Origin: Shinisaurus crocodilurus
Lineage: Eukaryota > Chordata > Lepidosauria > Squamata > Shinisauridae
Direction of reading: 5' to 3'
NCBI GenBank assembly: GCA_021292165.1
Contig: CM037879.1
Span: 16,019,525 to 16,083,524, forward strand
DNA: 64,000 nucleotides
Below are positions 31,466 through 41,368 of this stretch, one piece after another (within the stretch, counting starts at the first letter, position 1; each line of letters starts with the position of its first letter). A program made the position numbers and the translations under genes. The notes under the pieces are model-generated. The model saw only the letters and a program-made list of their open reading frames with translations, was not told the DNA's origin and did no database searches.

Positions 31466-31919
31466 CCTCCCAAGATGATGTCTTCGGGGCCATAGAATTG
31501 TTCCTTCCATCTTTCCCCTCCTATCTTTTCCCCCAGAAATTCCAGCCCCTCTTGTGGGGCGGGGGGGGGGAGTTAAACAAAGAAAAAAAAATCCCTCCAC
31601 TGACACCAATGGAGACCGTTTCCCCTTTTTTTAACCCACCATGAGGGAGGGTGAAATTTTGGGGAAAGATGGGCGAGGCAAAGGTTTAACCTTCCCCTCC
31701 CAGATCACTATGGTCCCGATCTGAATCAGGGCTGCACAGACTTACATGAGAGTAAAACAAAACACTAGCCTCAGCCACACCCTATGTGATTGGCATAACA
31801 TGTCATTTGGCTCTTAGCTGCAATTAAGCCATGCTTTCCCCCTAGGTAACTGGACATTTCATTTCGGAAGGAGAAATGTCATACAAATTGTGGTATTCAT
31901 TTATGATATCCCTATAGAC
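31466..31919. other. No clear feature
   Basis: The G9-10 run at 31561 and the aatttgggg... region resemble the flank of the palindrome at 61435, but no boundaries are clear. Confidence 0.3.
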
Positions 31920-32055
31920 CAGGGCTCTCCAATCTTGGGTCCCCAGATATTGCTGGACTACAGCTCCCAGAATCCCTTGCCATTAGCCATGCTGGCTGGG
32001 TATGCTGGGAACTGTAGGCCAGAAACATCTGGGGACCCAAGGTTGGAGAGCTCTG
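31920..32055. mobile_element. Palindromic hAT-like MITE
   Basis: CAGGGCTCTCCAATCTTGGG and CCAAGGTTGGAGAGCTCTG are inverted ends. Flanking 8-mers ctatagac (31912-31919) and ctgtagac (32056-32063) differ at one base. The whole 136 bp folds on itself. Confidence 0.85.
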
Positions 32056-32234
32056 CTGTAGACTAATTGTTTATTGGCCGAATATTTAAGATATATTTCT
32101 TTACGATTAGTATGTATGTCTTGTCATCTCCTTATAACATACAATGTGATGCTTCCTAGCTTTGTACATTTATAAGCATGATAAGCACTGAAAAAACAGG
32201 ACAAAATGGCATGCAGCAGACCTCACTCCTTCAA

Positions 32235-32640
32235 ACTGGGGATGGCAGATAGTTTTGATTTTAACACAAACTTACCTAATTTCACACTGTCGAACCAACA
32301 TGTGATGTGAACCAAAACTCAGTTATCCTTTTAAATTCACAGTTCTCTAAATTTTGCAATAGAGTTCTCCAGTCATAAAATGCACTTTAAAATACATATA
32401 TTAGGAGAGAGCGCACACAAATATGTATGTATATATTAGTAAAAAAATAATAATTCAAAAATGTGTTGTATTAGGAAAATTGCTTGCAAATGTGAATATT
32501 AGGAGAAATGTGCACAAAAATGTATACACATTTTCATGCAATTAAGAAAAATCTTTACGTTCTGGAGAAGCTGAACTTAAAATTGGAAAAATGAGAAACT
32601 TGAGAGAAACTAAAATTGACAGATTTGTCCATTCGCATGC
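32235..32640 (+). repeat. AT-rich hAT-like family, copy 3
   Basis: ggggatggcagatagttttg start; gacagatttgtccattcgca end. The internal order (ttcacactgtcgaacc, ttttgcaatagagttctcc, aattgcttgcaaatgtgaat) is the same as at 18340. Confidence 0.65.
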
Positions 32641-32939
32641 ATAATATAATGACCAAAGCTAATTCTCTGTGAGAGAAGATATATCTTTAGAAGATACCTT
32701 TAGATTTAGATATTTTTAGAAGATATAATTGTTGTTACACATTGGATCACTGTTTTAATTTTAGCAGACTAGAGAAGCCAACTGTGGTACTACAAAAGAT
32801 GTTTTTTTTTAATATTGAAGCATAACTGCTTCCATAAATTTAAGTCAGCAATAGTTGCTTTTCGATTGTAATGCTCGCCATTCACATAATGTTATACCAT
32901 CTTTCATAACACCGGTTTTTCTCAAGGTGGCCTACATTT

Positions 32940-33130
32940 AGGGTGCGATCTTGTGACTGCTAGATGCTGTCTAGACGGCCATAGGATAATTCGGAGTCCC
33001 AGCTCTGACCTCTGAAAGTCACTCCAAGGTCGGACTCCGAATTCTGGGACTCCGAATTCTGAGTGTCTTCCCTCCGCCCTCACAGCTGGCTTGGTTCTTT
33101 CCATGCCAGCTGCAGCTCCAAGGTCGCAAA
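32940..33130 (-). mobile_element. GGGTGCAATCC-type MITE, right end
   Basis: AGGGTGCGATCTTGTG then gctagatgctgtctagacgg, ccataggataattcgg: the reverse of the 20549 copy's right end. It includes a short tandem (ggactccgaattct twice, 33034-33062). Confidence 0.55.
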
Positions 33131-34436
33131 GTGATGTTACATCAGGCACTCTGGGAAACTGCAGGAAACGGAAAGTGACGGGTGGCTCCCACACCCAGCA
33201 GTTTGCCGCAAGGGGCCCAGGGCCAGCATCAGTGCTGGTGCGCTTGGCCCCCAGCAATTTCCCAAGATTACTGGGTGCCGGAACAGCCATGATGCTCTGC
33301 CTGCAGCACATGCTGCCTCGGATATCAGAACACACAGTTCAGTACTCGATTTGGCCACAGCTGCCCACAGTTCGGGCCCGGCTCTGACATATGGCTAAAG
33401 GCGTGAAGGGGGCGAAGATAATACATGTTCTGAAAAATGTTCACAGAACTCCCGCTTCAGAGGATTTCAATCACTCGCCCTGCGATGGAGAGCATAGAGA
33501 CAGCTTGTCTGACATCTATTATTCAGACGGGCACACCCTCTTTTGCTTACAGCGTTGTATTGCTGTAGAGAGAGCCACTGGGACTTGCATTAAATAAACA
33601 TCTCTACGCAGAGAGTTCAAGAAGTAAAGTCAGCTCCGCAGACAGTCAATATTTGGCTAAGATCCTTTACATTTCTTTAGAATTGCATGGGCATCCATAA
33701 CAGGAAAGGAAGGACTTTGTTTGTTCATAATAAAGATTCTCTCTATCATTTTCTGTGCTGCTAGCTAGGTACTCAGTTTTTCTATTCCAAACCAAACCTT
33801 TATTGCTTAGTCAAAGGCCATTCCCAATCATACAGGAGGACATATAGTTCATCTATTAACCTTCTACTTAGCATTGATCTTTTGCAGTTGCAAATCACGT
33901 TTCCTTAAAATAACAGAAACCTTTCCCTCCCCACCCACCACCCACCCACTACCAACTGCTAACTTCCTTTCAGCCTTCACCTTACAAAAGTACCATTTAT
34001 GGGGAAATCTTTCCCAAAGTATATATCTCTAAACTGAAGCAATTTACTAGGCAATATTAGCTTATAAAGATAGGGGTCTCTTTCAGCACCGTCACTTACA
34101 TCTCCAAATATTTACCTTAAGTGTAATTATGCCAAGAATTGGTGCTACAGCACGTATACTGTGTGCATGGGTGGGACCTGGGAAATTGCTCCAATGGTTT
34201 TGAACCCCGGGGTGGACTTGCTGATAACTGCAAGTAGGAAGATTTATCAGATCTTGGGAAACCACAAAAAAGCCTTTGTAGTGTCGTTTTTAGTCGGAGA
34301 CTAATGGCAAGTCGGTTATCATGAGTCGCAGCAGGTGCTGAACTGCCTCAGTTTCACTGCAGTTTTATGTATTGAGAAGATAGTTCATTAGCTATTTCTT
34401 TATTTGTCCAGTGTTGGAACTGGATTTCTGCATTAA
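33131..34436. other. Repeat-poor block
   Basis: The part 33390-34430 has no recognised repeat. The open frame 33391-33597 has no domain. Candidate conserved non-coding DNA, unproven. Confidence 0.35.
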
Positions 34437-34532
34437 GCCTGCAGTCCTATACACACCTTCCCTGGGAGTAAGTTCTCTTGAATTCAGTGATGCTTACATC
34501 TGAATAGACATTTATGGGATTGCACTGCAAAT
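34437..34532. mobile_element. Short inverted-repeat MITE
   Basis: gcctgcagtcctatacacac and tttatgggattgcactgcaa are inverted ends around ctgggagtaagttctcttgaattcag. Partial relatives at 45355-45425, 46620-46695 and 49055-49130. Confidence 0.55.
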
Positions 34533-34830
34533 TACTTAGTTGGACATACAAAATAAGAAAACACTCAACAGCAGCAGCAAAAAAACCCCACCCCAAAACA
34601 AAAAAACCTCACAACAACCCACCCCTAAATATACTGACTATTCATATAAAAAACTGAATATAGCAGGGGGGAAAGAAAACAACAACAACAACACTAAATA
34701 GCTACAGTTTCATAATAAAGCACTGTCCCATGAAAGCCTAGGTCTTTTCAGCTGGTAAAAGAAGTTTTCAGTTGGTGACAGAAGACAAATAATGACAAGG
34801 ATTAATGGAATGACAAGGATTAATAAGAAG

Positions 34831-34995
34831 AACATAAGAAGAGCCCAGAGCAAGAGTCCATCTAGCCCAGGATTCTGTTCGCACAGTGGCCAGCTGTCCA
34901 CGGGAAACCCACAAGCAGGACACGAGTGCAGCAGCACCCTCCCACCCATGTTCCCCAGCAACTGGTGTACATAGGCATACTGCCTCTGATACTGG
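34831..34995 (-). mobile_element. CR1 (L3-like) 3' end
   Basis: aacataagaagagccc, gagtccatctagcccaggat, acaagcaggacacgagtgca, ttccccagcaactggtgtac and the catactgcctctgatactgg words in antisense order. Confidence 0.75.
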
Positions 34996-35209
34996 AAAGA
35001 TTGATGGATGGTGTTGCTACTGAGAAGGCCCCACTCTGTGTTCTAACAGACCTCCTAGGGATGGGGTAAGTATTTGAATGCAGAGGATGCTCAAAATGGA
35101 AACCTTCCATTGTTTTAAATGCTGCGGCCCATTTTGAGTCAGTCCAGAATCATGTGGGCCTGGATTATGCTCCCAAATTATGTATCCTTCTCCCCATTGA
35201 AAGCAAAAC

Positions 35210-35308
35210 AAAGAAGAAGAAGAAGAAGAAGAAGAAGAAGAAGAAGAAGAAGAAGAAGAAGAAGAAGAAGAAGAAGAAGAAGAAGAAGAAGAAGAAGAAG
35301 AAGAAGAA
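35210..35308 (+). repeat. (AAG)n microsatellite, about 33 units
   Basis: Ninety-nine bases of uninterrupted AAG/GAA. The long Lys/Arg/Phe open frames that cross it are artefacts. Confidence 0.98.
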
Positions 35309-35569
35309 CATTACTGTCATGAAGGGGGGGAAACTGCTGGCGGAAGAAAGCCATGGTGCCTCACTACTCCAGAGCCTGGAGGGATGTGTGATGCTGGGAA
35401 TTCCATTCTGTGCAAACCTGATGGGATTTCGCAGCGTTTCTGTTCCAATAAGTAGCGGCACACTATAGCAGGTTATTTTTTCCCAATTCTGGAAATGTTT
35501 GTATTTTGTTGTTGTTGTTGTTGCACTCCTTAAATAAATAAGCACATGGGGGGGGGTTTCCCTGCGATC

Positions 35570-35745
35570 TGTGCAAATGGGATCATGTTGTTGTTCCTGT
35601 TGTTAGTTTTCAGGCCTTTAAATTTGTGCAGGTGGGATCGTGGGAGTTTTTTTCCGGGTCTTTCAATTTGCACAAATGGGATCATGTTTTTTTTATTTTT
35701 TATTTTTTGGGGGGTCTTCAAAATTGCGCAAATGGGTTTGTAATT
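35570..35745 (+). repeat. Imperfect tandem with GCACAAATGGGATCATG core
   Basis: gtgcaaatgggatcatg (35570), gtgcaggtgggatcgtg (35625), gcacaaatgggatcatg (35670) and gcgcaaatgggtttg (35727) recur at 45-57-base spacing, each preceded by tttaaattt/ttcaattt/tcaaaatt. Confidence 0.6.
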
Positions 35746-36439
35746 TTTTTAAAAATACTTTTTTTTAATTGGTGGTGGTCTTTTGCAAGTCTGCTTCTCT
35801 GCTATGTGTTCCCACTGTAAAAATCCTTGGTAGTCTCACCGTCTCCGCACACTTCTTCATTCAGCCCAGCAGAGCCGTGTGATGTACTTGTCAAAGAATT
35901 TGTCACCTTCATCCTCCACTGCAGGACTTACCTTGCTAGTGAACACTTCTTTGTTTAAAGGAAGGCGGCTTCACGTTACACTGAAGTAGGCACACCCACT
36001 CCCGAAGTGCCTTCTTCTGCAGCCTCCAGCTGCTTTCGGCTCCCCACCACCCCTTCCTGCTTGTTGCTTCCCTCCATGGCTAGCTGTCACATCTAGATAT
36101 GGGTTACAGAGCAGTGAGTGGGATCACTAAACATACACAAATGTCATGGCAAAGCAGTAACAGGGGAGGAGGGTGGGGAAATCATGCAAATTTCAAGCAG
36201 AGCAGTAAGGCAGAGCAGAAAATTGCAGAAATCTCAAGGCAGAGCAATAAACAGAGATGGAAATTGTGCAAATCAGAAGCAGAGCCTTAACAAAGAGGCG
36301 AAAAGGAAGGGACTCAGTATCTCCTCCTTGGCAGTGTCATCTTCTTGCTATTAAGCCTTGAACTGACACTTGGCAGTGTCCTCCCCACTTTCAACACTTC
36401 CCCAAGTCCAGAGGAAGTCAGCAAAGGGGAGATATATTG

Positions 36440-36440
<1 letters not shown>
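35746..36440. other. No recognised gene
   Basis: At 36115-36300 the word gcagagcagtaa / gcagagcaataa recurs three to four times, suggesting a decayed tandem. Nothing else is assignable. Confidence 0.35.

Positions 36441-36441
<1 letters not shown>

Positions 36442-36475
<34 letters not shown>
36442..36475 (+). repeat. (AC)n microsatellite
   Basis: About 17 AC units. Confidence 0.95.
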
Positions 36476-36476
<1 letters not shown>

Positions 36477-36664
36477 CATCTTCTTTTCGGAGCAATTACT
36501 GCCCGGGTTACTTCAGCTGCCATTCTCCCTCATCCCTTCTCAGCCTCAGGAGGATTTCCCCCATTTCTTCTAGGAATCACGAAGAAAGGACACCAAAGAG
36601 TGTCCCAAACATGTTCGCCATTCCCCCCCCCCACAAACACACACTCCTTCACATGTGCGCAAGA

Positions 36665-36845
36665 GCGAATGGCAGCTGCTAGAAGAGATGAAATTGGCAA
36701 GAACTTTGAAGCCTTCTCGAAAGTGCTTGAAACAAAATGTCAATGTCCTTGTAAAACATTTGTAACATTTTGTTTCAAGCACTTTACTTTTGAGTAGGCT
36801 TCGATTTCATCCTGCCTTCTCTTCTAGCAGCTGTCATTCTCCCTT
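36665..36845. repeat. Large imperfect inverted repeat
   Basis: Left arm gaatggcagctgctagaaga ... aaagtgcttgaaacaaaatg; right arm cattttgtttcaagcacttt ... tcttctagcagctgtcattc. Arms of about 75-85 nt with a short centre and two small insertions. Confidence 0.8.
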
Positions 36846-37458
36846 GTTCACTTGCCACCACCAGTATTTAAAAAATCCAAAATCCATGTATTGGATCGAC
36901 TTGAGTCGATGCCAGTGATGGAAAATGGAACAAAATCCACCAGGGCCAACCTGGTAAAATCTGTTGAGATTTCACCCCCAAGATGGAATTCTCATATGTC
37001 CGTATTCCAGATTGGCCAGCCAACCAGTCTGTCTGCTCAGCTAACTCCAGAAGTTGAAATGACAGTTCTGAGCATGCTGCATTATTATGAGTAGGTAATG
37101 CTGTTTTAAGATATCCTTCCATCAAGCAATATTGCAGAAAAAGGCAGTAAGACTGGCACTGAATTTTCATGACAAAAAGTGAATTTTCAAGGAGCCAATT
37201 TTTTATGTTTAATGCCCCTTTTTGAATTTCTCATGTCTCTATTTTTTTTTTAAAGCGTCAGTAAAAATTATGGCATAAACAGGTTGACCAAGTTTATTTT
37301 GCACAACAGTTCCCATGATGCTCCTGGTTTATATTTTTACCAGTTGTGCTTCAATGAAATACAAAGAACACAGATTTAGCCCTGTCTCAACCAAACACTA
37401 TACTGATGTTGTTGGCAGGCAGCTCCTATGAATGCCACATCCTCATTTTCATTATAAA
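36846..37458. other. No recognised feature
   Basis: Nothing assignable. Confidence 0.35.
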
Positions 37459-37719
37459 TTTATTTATTTGTTTGTTATATTTCTATCCCACCTTTTTTCC
37501 TGCAAGGAACCCAAGGTGGCTTAGATAATAATCCTCCTCGTCCTCCTCCTCCTCCTATTCTCCATTTTAATCCTCACAACAACCGTGTGAGGTAGGTTAG
37601 GCTGAGAGTCAGTGACTGGCCCAAAGTCACCCAGGGAGGTTCATGGCCAAGTGGGGACTAGAACCCAGATCTCTTGAGTCCCAGTCCAACACTCTAACCA
37701 CTATGCCACACTGGTTCTC
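37459..37719 (-). mobile_element. Sauria-type SINE, full length
   Basis: Minus strand: gagaaccagtgtggcatagt, ggttagagtgttggactggg, gccagtcactgactctcagc, gttgttgtgaggattaaaat, ccttgggttccttgcaggaa and a tail in aaataaattta. An extra (AGG)n expansion lies in the middle (37532-37556). Confidence 0.9.
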
Positions 37720-37740
37720 AGTGGAAAAACTGGATGTGGG

Positions 37741-38327
37741 TGTCAAGGTTCCGCTACTGCAGGGACCCCTTAACCTGCCTTTGGGAGATCTCTGCCTCTC
37801 CTCAAAGCCCCTCCCATTCCAGAAGATCAAGTCCTTTTACAGCTTCCAATAGCATGGGTGTAGGCTGTAGACGTGGTGAATAAGTCACTCCAAACTTTCA
37901 GGGTAAACAACAGCACTTTACTTATGATATTAGGGTATTTACTTAATAGAGTGGTTATAATCCAAAAGCAAGTATGAAACAAACAAACAAACAAACAATC
38001 CAACGTTCTCTAGTTTAACTTCAGACTACCTATCTCCTATGCAGCCAGTCTCTCCCTCTCTGCTTCTCTCTCTGCTCTTTTTGCTTCTGCAGTCAGGCTC
38101 CCACTGCTGCTAGCTGACCACACCCCACACATATATATCCTTCCCAGGACTGGAAGGTTATAACCTTGTGACCTTGCACAGGAGAACTAATTCTTAACTT
38201 CTATTGGGTGAACTAAAACTCTCAAACTCCCCCTCCCATCCAAGTGTTTGGGCCTTCAGGCTTCAACAAACTGAAGCCTGTGTAGGCCTCAACAAACCCA
38301 ATCCTGTGTAGGCCTCAATCCCTCACA
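37741..38327 (-). repeat. LTR (3' copy in element orientation)
   Basis: On the minus strand it starts TGTGAGGGATTGAGGCC and ends GGAACCTTGACA, the TG...CA form. A TATA-like GGATATATATGTGTG lies at about 38126-38140 (minus). It differs from the other LTR at about 8 of 587 positions by hand comparison. Confidence 0.95.
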
Positions 38328-38352
38328 TCTTCCCCCCCCCTTCTCCTCAAGT
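38328..38352 (-). promoter_or_regulatory. Polypurine tract
   Basis: On the minus strand gaggagaaggggggggga then aga abuts the 3' LTR. This is the expected site for plus-strand DNA priming during reverse transcription. Confidence 0.85.
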
Positions 38353-38421
38353 GGAACAATTTCCCTTTTACAGAAGAGAATTGTGAAACGTTAACCTACA
38401 CAAAAGGCAACTGTTTTTTGG

Positions 38422-39255
38422 TTATTTCCTAGACAAAGCATCGGCTATCACATTCTCCTTCCCAGGCACATGTTCAATGTTCATTTGAAATTCCTGCAAT
38501 TTCCAAGACCATCTCTGAAGCTTGGAGTTGGTATTTTGCATTGTTTGTATCCATTGCAAGGCATGATGGTCAGTCCATAAAGTAAATTCTTGTCCAAAAA
38601 CATAAGGCTTGAGCTTGTCCAGAGCCCACACTACTGCCAGACATTCCTTTTGGATCGTAGACAGGTTTCTCTCCCTGGGTAGAAGCTTCCTACTCAGGTA
38701 GGCTACTGGGTGTTTAACAGAGTCATAGTCTTGTAACAATACAGCACCTATGCCAGTCTCAGAGGCATCAGTAGCTACAATAAAGGTTTTTTCAAAGTCA
38801 GGTGCTCTTAACACAGGCTTTGAGCTTAAAATGTCCTTTAGTCTATCAAAAGCTCTCTGACTTTCATCAGTCCACACAATTTTGTCAGGTTTACCTTTCT
38901 TGGTTAAATCAGTCAAAGGTCCAGCAATTTCACCAAAATGGGGAACAAATCTCCTGTAATGCCCAGCAAATCCCAAGAATGACCTGACCTGTTTCTTGGT
39001 TGTAGGTATGTCCCAGGTTCTGATAGCTTCAACCTTGTCCCATAAATATACTACCTCTGGCACCTTCTGCACCTGTAAAACTACTCTACTCCCCTCATAG
39101 TGTGGCTTTATCATATTTACATGTACTACCCTTGGTCTTTTTTCAGATTTTTCTTTAACCACCACATAGGTTAAATCATCCATTTTCTCTCTGACTGTGT
39201 AGGGGCCTTCCCAAGCAGCCTTAAGCTTGTCTTTGCACAGAGGAAGAAATATCAT
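38422..39255 (-). pseudogene. Integrase C-terminus, RT thumb remnant and RNase H
   Basis: 277 codons after the stop at 39301, in the same frame as the integrase ORF. Residues 1-50 are the integrase C-terminal barrel-like region (LKAAWEGPYTV, VVHVNMIKPHY). From about residue 72 the text is the end of the Ty3-type reverse transcriptase (KVEAIRTW, KKQVRSFLGFAGHYRRFVP) and then RNase H with acidic residues D163 (ATDAS), E204 (KEC), D229 (TDH) and D272 (IADALSR). The fingers and palm, including the YxDD motif, are missing between residues 60 and 72, so there is no polymerase. The stop after DALSRK sits about 95 bases before the LTR, a normal end for an element with RNase H last. Confidence 0.88.
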
Positions 39256-39300
39256 TACCTGATCCCCTACCTCAAATACTCTAGAGCGTGCCTTTTGATC

Positions 39301-40638
39301 TTACCAGAACTTTTGCACCTCTTGGGCTTTGGTTACATTGGCTTGAACTAGTTTACAGAGTGTATCTAGGGTTTGTCTAAGTTTTAACACATAATCCACC
39401 ACAGAGGTTTTGTTTTCTACGAGTTTACCTTCCCAGTTTTCCCTCAGGAGATCAAGAGGGCCTCTCACTCTTCTGCCATACAACAGCTCAAAAGGTGAGA
39501 ATCCCGTTGATTCCTGTGGAACTTCCCTGTAGGCAAAAAGTAGGTGTTGCAGTTTGTCATCCCAGTCATTTGGGTGTGTGTTTACATAAGCTCTAATCAT
39601 TCCTTTGAGTGTGGCGTTAAATCTTTCCACCATTCCATTGCATTGGGGGTGATAAGGAGTGGTTTTCAAGTGTTTTACTCCACAACACTTCCACAGACAT
39701 TCCATCATCTCGGAGAGGAAATTTGACCCACAATCTGTTAAGATTTCAGAGGGAAATCCAGTTCTGCAAAATATAGTTAGCAAAGCCTCAGCTACAGATG
39801 GAGCATCTATAGAGGCTAGTGCTACAGCTTCTGGGTATCTTGTGGCAAAATCCACCACTGTGAGGATGTACTTTTTTCCCTTGCGGGTGGGTTTAGTGAA
39901 AGGCCCTACAATATCCATGCCCACCCTGAAGAAAGCTTCTCCTATAATAGGCAGAGGCTGCAAAGGGGCTTTACTGTGATGCCCTGCCTTCCCCACACGC
40001 TGACAGGTTTCACAAGACCTGCAGTACTCTGCTACTTGCTTAGCAATTCCAGGCCAAAAGAAGTTTGCCATGAGCCTTTGTTTAGTCTTGTTTTTCCCCA
40101 AGTGCCCTGCACATGGCACATCATGGGCTAGTTCTAGCAACCTTAGCCGGAATTGGTTAGGTACTACCAGTTGCTTTAGTGGTTCCCAGGTTAACTCTTG
40201 GGTTTTTGGTAACCACAGCCTATACAGCAATCCTTTCTCCCAAATAATCTGCTCCCTTCTTTCCTCAGAGAAGGGCTTCTCTTGAGGGAGAGCAACTCTT
40301 TTCAGAGGCTCCAAACTAGGATCACTGAGGACTTCCTGCTTGAATTCCTCTACCCCTCTTAAATCAGGAAAAGGGGTCTCTAGTGCCTTCTCCTCTACAG
40401 AACCACCTGCCTCGGTTGTTTCACTGGCTTTCAGGTCTCCAGGTTGCATGGAGGCTTGTTCTGCTGTTTCGGTTTGGGGAGGGTCTGGGGTTGGTTTTGG
40501 ACCTTCCGGAATCACTGTGGGTTGTACCTCTAGTACCTTTTCTTTTACCCCATCAGCTTTTACCTGGTCCTGTCTTGAAAGTTCCTCCCTTTCCTTTTGC
40601 TTGCGGGTTACCACACATATTTGAGCTTCTGGTCCCAT
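39301..40638 (-). pseudogene. Integrase
   Basis: A 445-codon frame. Residues 1-100 are a low-complexity Pro/Glu-rich linker. An HHCC zinc-binding region follows (H172, H179, C209, C212), then the catalytic DDE core: D242 (GMDIVGPF), D302 (LTDCGSNF) and E338 (NGMVERFN), with the canonical 35-residue spacing between the last two. All catalytic residues are intact. The frame ends at a TAA at 39301-39303, where translation in the same frame would continue into the C-terminal region. The start shown is only the first ATG in frame; the true upstream is protease, in a different frame across a one-base change near 40650. It joins element DNA to the host chromosome. Confidence 0.9.
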
Positions 40639-41368
40639 TATATCCCTTCAATATAACAATGATAGGGGCAAATTGGGTTGGAGGTTCCATCACCCCAACT
40701 TCATACAGACCCCTCCATCCCCTCCATTCTATGGATAACCTTGCTACTGGGACTTCAAAGGAGGGACCATTCACTCCCTGAATCTCAATAGACATTCCTG
40801 GTACCAAATCTTCAGGTGACACCAAATCTGCTCGGATCAGAGAAACATCAGCTCCAGAATCCAACATTGCCATAATGGTCTTATCCTTTACATAAACAGG
40901 TTCTTTAAACTGATTATTAACCTCTTCCCTGTTGGTGATCACAAATCCACAATTATAAGGTTTTTTTATGCTTGCTACAGCTTGTGGCTTGGTTTGTTTG
41001 GGTTTAGGACTACCTAGGTTAGCTGGTGTTATTGCTTGTAACTTGGGGCAGCTACTCTTGATGTGGCCTGTCTGACCACACGAATAGCAGGCACGGTCTC
41101 TGGGGTGAGAAGGATCAAAAGGAGGTTTTTTGAACTCCTTTTTACTTGGGGCTTCCCATTTCCCCCCCTTCTTCTCAGACTCAATCCTGGGGCCTAACCC
41201 TTCCCGGTTTTCAATCAATTTGTCAGCCATTTCTGCAGCTTGGTTTACAGTTTCAGGATCTTTATCCTTAACCTTCAGTTTTATTTCTCTGGGCAACCGA
41301 AAATAAAACTGATCCAGGGCCATAAGCTCTAGCACCTTTTCCCTGTTGTCAGCTTTTGCTTCATCCAC
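40553..41368 (-). pseudogene. Gag C-terminus (SCAN-like), zinc knuckle and protease
   Basis: 271 codons. Residues 10-55 (KVLELMALDQFYFRLP, REIKLKVKDKDPETVNQAAE) resemble the SCAN dimerisation domain of vertebrate zinc-finger proteins, which was proposed to derive from the capsid end of Gmr1-like elements. A CCHC knuckle follows (C94, C97, H102, C107), then a retropepsin with active site D170-S171-G172 (AMLDSGADVSLI). The frame drifts out of register near 40650 and the last ~30 residues are out-of-frame text. The upstream Gag is in another frame, joined at an A7 run near 41390. Confidence 0.85.

Noticed and set aside
33391..33597. Possible small coding exon
   Set aside because: No domain, no splice-site framing that stands out, and only one frame; kept as repeat-poor DNA.
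35119..35545. Open frames with long Arg, Lys or Phe runs
   Set aside because: Translation of the (AAG)33 microsatellite in different frames.
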